From assembly GCF_014384705.1 (NCBI RefSeq), contig NZ_JACRSN010000006.1, positions 84,528 through 148,527 of the forward strand: DNA of 64,000 nucleotides, read 5' to 3'. Shown here piece after piece: positions 61,289-64,000 of this stretch (position 1 is its first letter; the number at the start of each line of letters is the position of its first letter). Position numbers and translations under genes: made by a program. The notes under the pieces are model-generated. The model did not search any database. It was not told where the DNA came from and saw nothing but the letters and a program-made list of their open reading frames with translations. Source of the DNA: Yeguia hominis. GTDB taxonomy: Bacteria; Bacillota; Clostridia; Oscillospirales; Acutalibacteraceae.

Positions 61289-62620
61289 ATGAAAATCGCA
61301 ATTTGCACAGACGCCTATTTTCTGCAGTCCGATACGGCTGCTTCTCACGCATATGTCCTCGAAAAGGGTCTTTCCGCACTCGGCCACCAGGTTATGGTGC
61401 TGACCTCCGACCTCGAAAGCGACGGCTTTTACGAGGAAAAGTCACTGGCCGCTGTAACGGCCCGGCCCTCGAAAAACGCCTACCGGCAAAGCGCCCGCCT
61501 GTTTTCGATCGGCAAAGGAATCGCCGCGCTGAACACCTTTTCCCCGGACATTATCCAAATTGAAACGCTCTCTCTGCTGGGCTATCAGGCCGCCCGATTT
61601 GCCAAAAAGCACAACATTCCGGTCGTCACCACCGTTTTCGGTCTTTCCGACGCGCTCGGAACAAGCTTTTCCGGCCTTTTTGCGCCGATTCCGACTTTTT
61701 TCTATAAATATCTGACCTGCAAAATTCTGGAGCTTACCGACGTCATCACCGCGTTCACCGGAAAGCTGGAATCCGAGCTGCACACGATCGGCGTCGAGAA
61801 AAAAATCACCGAGGTTCCCTGCGCCGTCGATTCTGAAATGTTCGGATTCGACACCGTCGATCCGCAGAAAATCCAGAAATTTCGGATGAAACTGGGACTC
61901 GGCGCCTCCAAAACGGGCATCATCTACGCCGGGCCGCTCGATTCTTCCAGCGGACTGGAGGCGCTGCTGGAACTCTGGGCCGGCTCCGTCAAGCCCGCCG
62001 ACAATCTTCAGCTTGTCATTGCCGGTGCGGATATGCACCCGGACGAGCTGACCGAAATGGCAAAAATCCGCGGCGTGACGCGTCAGCTTTCTTTTGCAGG
62101 AAAAGTGGAGCACGAGGACATGCCCGCGCTGTTCCGTGCGTGCGACGCCTTTATCAGCACCTCGATTTCCACGTCGGTGCACATGTCGCCGGTCGAAGCA
62201 ATGGCCTGCGGCCTTCCGGCGCTGCTCAAGCAGGGCTGCTCCAACGCCGATTTCCTCGAAGAGGGGCGCAACGGCTTTACGTTCACCAATTCCAACCAGC
62301 TTAAAAAGATTCTGCTGAGCCTTGCCGGGCTGGATACCAGCGGCAAACGGATGCTCCGCAAGCTGGTCAGCAGCACCGTCCGGAAATTCGACGAAATTAC
62401 GGAAGCAGAGGCCTATGAAGAGATCTACCGCTCTCTGCGTTCCGGCGGCCGGGGCATTTCCCGCACGGCTGTCCCGTCGGTTCCGCGCCGTTCTGCGCAA
62501 ACCGATGCCTTTTTCGACTATGAAGAAGAGGAACAGCAGGAAAGCCGCCGAACGAAATTCATGCCGCACTCTTCGGAAGAGACCGGATTCGGGGACGACT
62601 ATTACATCGGCGGAGAATAA
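61289..62620 (+). CDS. GT4-family glycosyltransferase (diacylglycerol glucosyltransferase-like)
   Basis: A 443-residue protein: N-terminal GT-B domain opening KIAICTDAYFLQSDTAAS, with a long helical acceptor region (about 90-150). The C-terminal domain shows GIIYAGPLDSSSGLEALLELW (donor-binding, about 210) and the E-x7-E region STSVHMSPVEAMACGLPAL (about 296-314). The tail (about 400-443) is charged. It resembles alpha-monoglucosyldiacylglycerol synthases. AAGGAG precedes the ATG. Isolated; the leader carries the hairpin array. Confidence 0.85.
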   Translation: MKIAICTDAYFLQSDTAASHAYVLEKGLSALGHQVMVLTSDLESDGFYEEKSLAAVTARPSKNAYRQSARLFSIGKGIAALNTFSPDIIQIETLSLLGYQAARFAKKHNIPVVTTVFGLSDALGTSFSGLFAPIPTFFYKYLTCKILELTDVITAFTGKLESELHTIGVEKKITEVPCAVDSEMFGFDTVDPQKIQKFRMKLGLGASKTGIIYAGPLDSSSGLEALLELWAGSVKPADNLQLVIAGADMHPDELTEMAKIRGVTRQLSFAGKVEHEDMPALFRACDAFISTSISTSVHMSPVEAMACGLPALLKQGCSNADFLEEGRNGFTFTNSNQLKKILLSLAGLDTSGKRMLRKLVSSTVRKFDEITEAEAYEEIYRSLRSGGRGISRTAVPSVPRRSAQTDAFFDYEEEEQQESRRTKFMPHSSEETGFGDDYYIGGE

Positions 62621-63030
62621 TTGCGCCGCAGCGTACCTGTGCTGAAAGCTGCGCTGTTTCGCGCTTCCCGTCATGCGCTTCACCAGTATTGTATGCGCCG
62701 CCCGCGCGCAATATTGCCGTCTGCACCCGGAGCCGCGGTTTTGATTTGCCGCCCAATCGGCCATCCAGGCCTGCCGGCATCTGCTGCGCCGTACAGCGGA
62801 CCCATCGCTGCCGCGCATACAGAGATTCGTTCGCCGCGCGGCGCACCATCGCACCGCGGCGTGTTTGCGGATTGTGCGCGAAACGCCGGGGGCTCCGCTG
62901 TTCTCCGCGTTTCATACTTGCCCGATCCGTTCCTGGCGGAATCAGGACGGAGCCAACGCACAAACGCGCAGTCGATCGAAGCACCCCGAAAAAAGGTCAA
63001 AGCGGATTATTAACCGATTCAAATCATAAC
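62621..63030. other. Spacer with no recognisable feature
   Basis: Mostly GC-rich, with several short frames but no family resemblance and no dispersed-repeat module. Possibly a decayed gene. Confidence 0.4.
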
Positions 63031-63132
63031 CACCGGCCGCGCCGGTGGTTTGCACTAGCCCCCTTGGGGCATGACCCGGGCTGAGCCTATAGGCTCGTCG
63101 AAAAGTCTGCCAACCGCGCAGTTTTCCCGGGC

Positions 63133-63152
63133 TGCCCCTAAAGGGGCTTTTG
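63133..63152 (-). terminator. Hairpin next to the tnpA stop
   Basis: gcccc-taaa-ggggc followed by ttttg on the plus strand, just beyond the tnpA stop. The T-run is on the plus side, so it may insulate the element from transcription outside. Confidence 0.5.
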
Positions 63153-63153
63153 T

Positions 63154-63630
63154 TTATTTGCCTCCTCTTACCGGCTCACCCGTAAACGGGTCTACGAACT
63201 CCTTGATGCTGAGTTGGTCGTCTGTGTAATCTTCTTGGAGCTGATTTTTGATATACTCCTCTATTGCGCGCCTATTTCGTCCCACTGTGCTGACGTAATA
63301 TCCCCGGCACCAGAAATGCCGGTTCCCATACTTGTACTTGAGATTTGCATACTTTTCATAGATCATTAAGCTGCTCTTTCCCTTGAGATTTCCCATAATC
63401 TGCGATACGCTGTATTTCGGCGGTATGGATACGAGCATATGGATATGATCTTTGCACGCTTCTGCTTCGTGGATCTCGATACCCTTATATTCGCACAGCT
63501 TTCTGAGCATCTGTCCGATATCCTGTTTGATCTTTCCGTATATGATCTGTCTCCTGTATTTCGGCGCAAATACGATATGATATTTACATTCCCACTTCGT
63601 GTGTGCTAAACTACTGACATCAAGTTTCAT
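63154..63630 (-). CDS. tnpA: IS200-type transposase TnpA (Y1 HUH)
   Basis: A 158-residue protein; the ATG at 63630 follows AGGAGG at a slightly long spacing. The HUH motif is HIHMLVSIPP (His-x-His about 66-68) and the catalytic Tyr is in YYVSTVGRNRRAIEEYIKNQ (about 115-125). It cuts and rejoins single-stranded DNA at hairpin ends. Intact. Y1 transposases of this family are related to those mobilising REP hairpins in other bacteria. Confidence 0.93.
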   Translation of the reverse strand: MKLDVSSLAHTKWECKYHIVFAPKYRRQIIYGKIKQDIGQMLRKLCEYKGIEIHEAEACKDHIHMLVSIPPKYSVSQIMGNLKGKSSLMIYEKYANLKYKYGNRHFWCRGYYVSTVGRNRRAIEEYIKNQLQEDYTDDQLSIKEFVDPFTGEPVRGGK

Positions 63631-63756
63631 TTGGACTTGATTCCTCCTTTGATTTTTTGTTCTTGGTTGGCAGACCATCTTCATTTTATCAAAGGAGGAC
63701 ATTTTTTCTATGCATAGCTAAAGCTTTTTGGAACCACCGGCATTGCCGGTGGTTTT

Positions 63757-63898
63757 CTTTATACAATAAATATCTCCCCGGCTGTGCCGGGGGGATTTCT
63801 TATGCGGGCGAAGTCCTATGTTACCAGCCGCGCCTCATGCGGCGTTGGTACGGTCTGACATCTGCATGGGGCTTGTTGCCGGCTGCCCGTAAACGGGC
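63757..63898. other. Hairpin-rich gap between the two IS200-type elements
   Basis: Contains CCCCGGC-tgt-GCCGGGG (about 63777-63793) and agccgcg...cgcggct-like symmetries near 63825-63850, probably ends of the second element. Confidence 0.5.
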
Positions 63899-64000
63899 TT
63901 AGAAGTTTCCCATTGTCAGCTGTTCGCCCATCCTATCTTCCTCTAACTGATTTCGGATGTACTCCTCTATTTTCTTCGCATTCTTTCCTACGGTGTCTAC
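63899..64000 (-). CDS. tnpA: Second IS200-type transposase, C-terminal part (cut by window end)
   Basis: On the minus strand the frame reads VDTVGKNAKKIEEYIRNQ then LEEDRMGEQLTMGNF and a stop at 63899-63901. This is homologous to the C-terminal catalytic-Tyr helix of the neighbouring tnpA but clearly different in sequence, so it is a second element type. The rest lies beyond 64000. Confidence 0.85.
   Translation of the reverse strand, partial: VDTVGKNAKKIEEYIRNQLEEDRMGEQLTMGNF

Larger units (their letters stand above)
63030..63756 (-). mobile_element. IS200/IS605-type insertion element
   Basis: Both ends carry the same subterminal hairpin: aaccaccggccgcgccggtggttt near 63030-63050 (in part) and aaccaccggcattgccggtggttt at about 63732-63755. 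The tnpA gene lies between them, in minus orientation. No tnpB is present, matching the IS200 subgroup. The exact cleavage sites were not determined. Confidence 0.75.

Noticed and set aside
62621..63013. 130-codon frame after the GT4 gene
   Set aside because: No ribosome site and no family resemblance; composition is typical of non-coding GC-rich DNA here.
1..64000. tRNA, rRNA or known riboswitch
   Set aside because: None was recognised by eye; a covariance search would be needed to exclude them formally.

Overview
The window looks like a chromosomal segment of a Gram-positive, high-GC clostridial bacterium (Bacillota, probably an uncultured Oscillospiraceae/Ruminococcaceae-type gut anaerobe). 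Supporting signs are AGGAGG-type ribosome sites, the rapZ-whiA, hprK, csoR, type II pantothenate kinase, formate-THF ligase and ferredoxin-linked indolepyruvate oxidoreductase genes, and a class B pyrK/pyrD dihydroorotate dehydrogenase. No rRNA, tRNA or CRISPR array was seen. The taxonomic placement is inference.

Layout. 2.2-4.3 kb: two CobW-family metal-chaperone GTPases. 5.6-6.2 kb: a HAD hydrolase. 7.1-10.5 kb: a prophage remnant (Cys-rich small protein and replisome organiser, divergent from portal protein and Prp-like protease). 13.0-16.9 kb: phenylacetate-CoA ligase and a fused IorA-IorB. 17.7-23.3 kb: a pyrimidine operon (pyrC-pyrF-small membrane protein-pyrK-pyrD) running into a histidine phosphatase and ruvX. 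24.2-26.5 kb: serC-serA. 27.5-29.0 kb: XRE and LysR regulators. 30.4-31.5 kb: azlC-azlD. 32.2-34.7 kb: fhs and type II pantothenate kinase. 35.8-36.7 kb: an Rrf2 regulator and a cupin. 37.1-46.0 kb: a cassette lacking the dispersed repeats, with sortase B, a 1,625-residue surface protein with a decayed SLH end, two paralogous small membrane proteins, a PrsW-like protease, a polytopic membrane protein, an ECF-type sigma factor and a small HTH protein. 46.3-49.6 kb: a CsoR-controlled copper operon. 49.6-50.2 kb: TetR. 51.2-55.8 kb: dnaE and pfkA. 57.0-60.8 kb: hprK-murB-rapZ-whiA. 61.3-62.6 kb: a GT4 glycosyltransferase. 63.0-64.0 kb: two IS200-type transposase genes, the second cut by the window end.

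The most striking feature is between the genes. Many spacers are hundreds to about 2,500 bp long and filled with a modular dispersed repeat. Its signature is a 13-nt mini-hairpin (5-bp stem, 3-nt loop) followed by TTYCAYCGCG, then a block containing TTCTCCGTTCTG, ACGCGRGAG and CGTTCCGCGG. Stem sequences differ between copies but usually still pair. Several copies touch, or even contain, the stop codon of the preceding gene. Other spacers carry tandem arrays (146, 95 and 101 bp periods), an inverted-repeat MITE-like element, and a 172-bp concentric palindrome. Two unrelated enzymes (IorAB and PyrK) carry in-frame tandem inserts that both have a 78-bp period.
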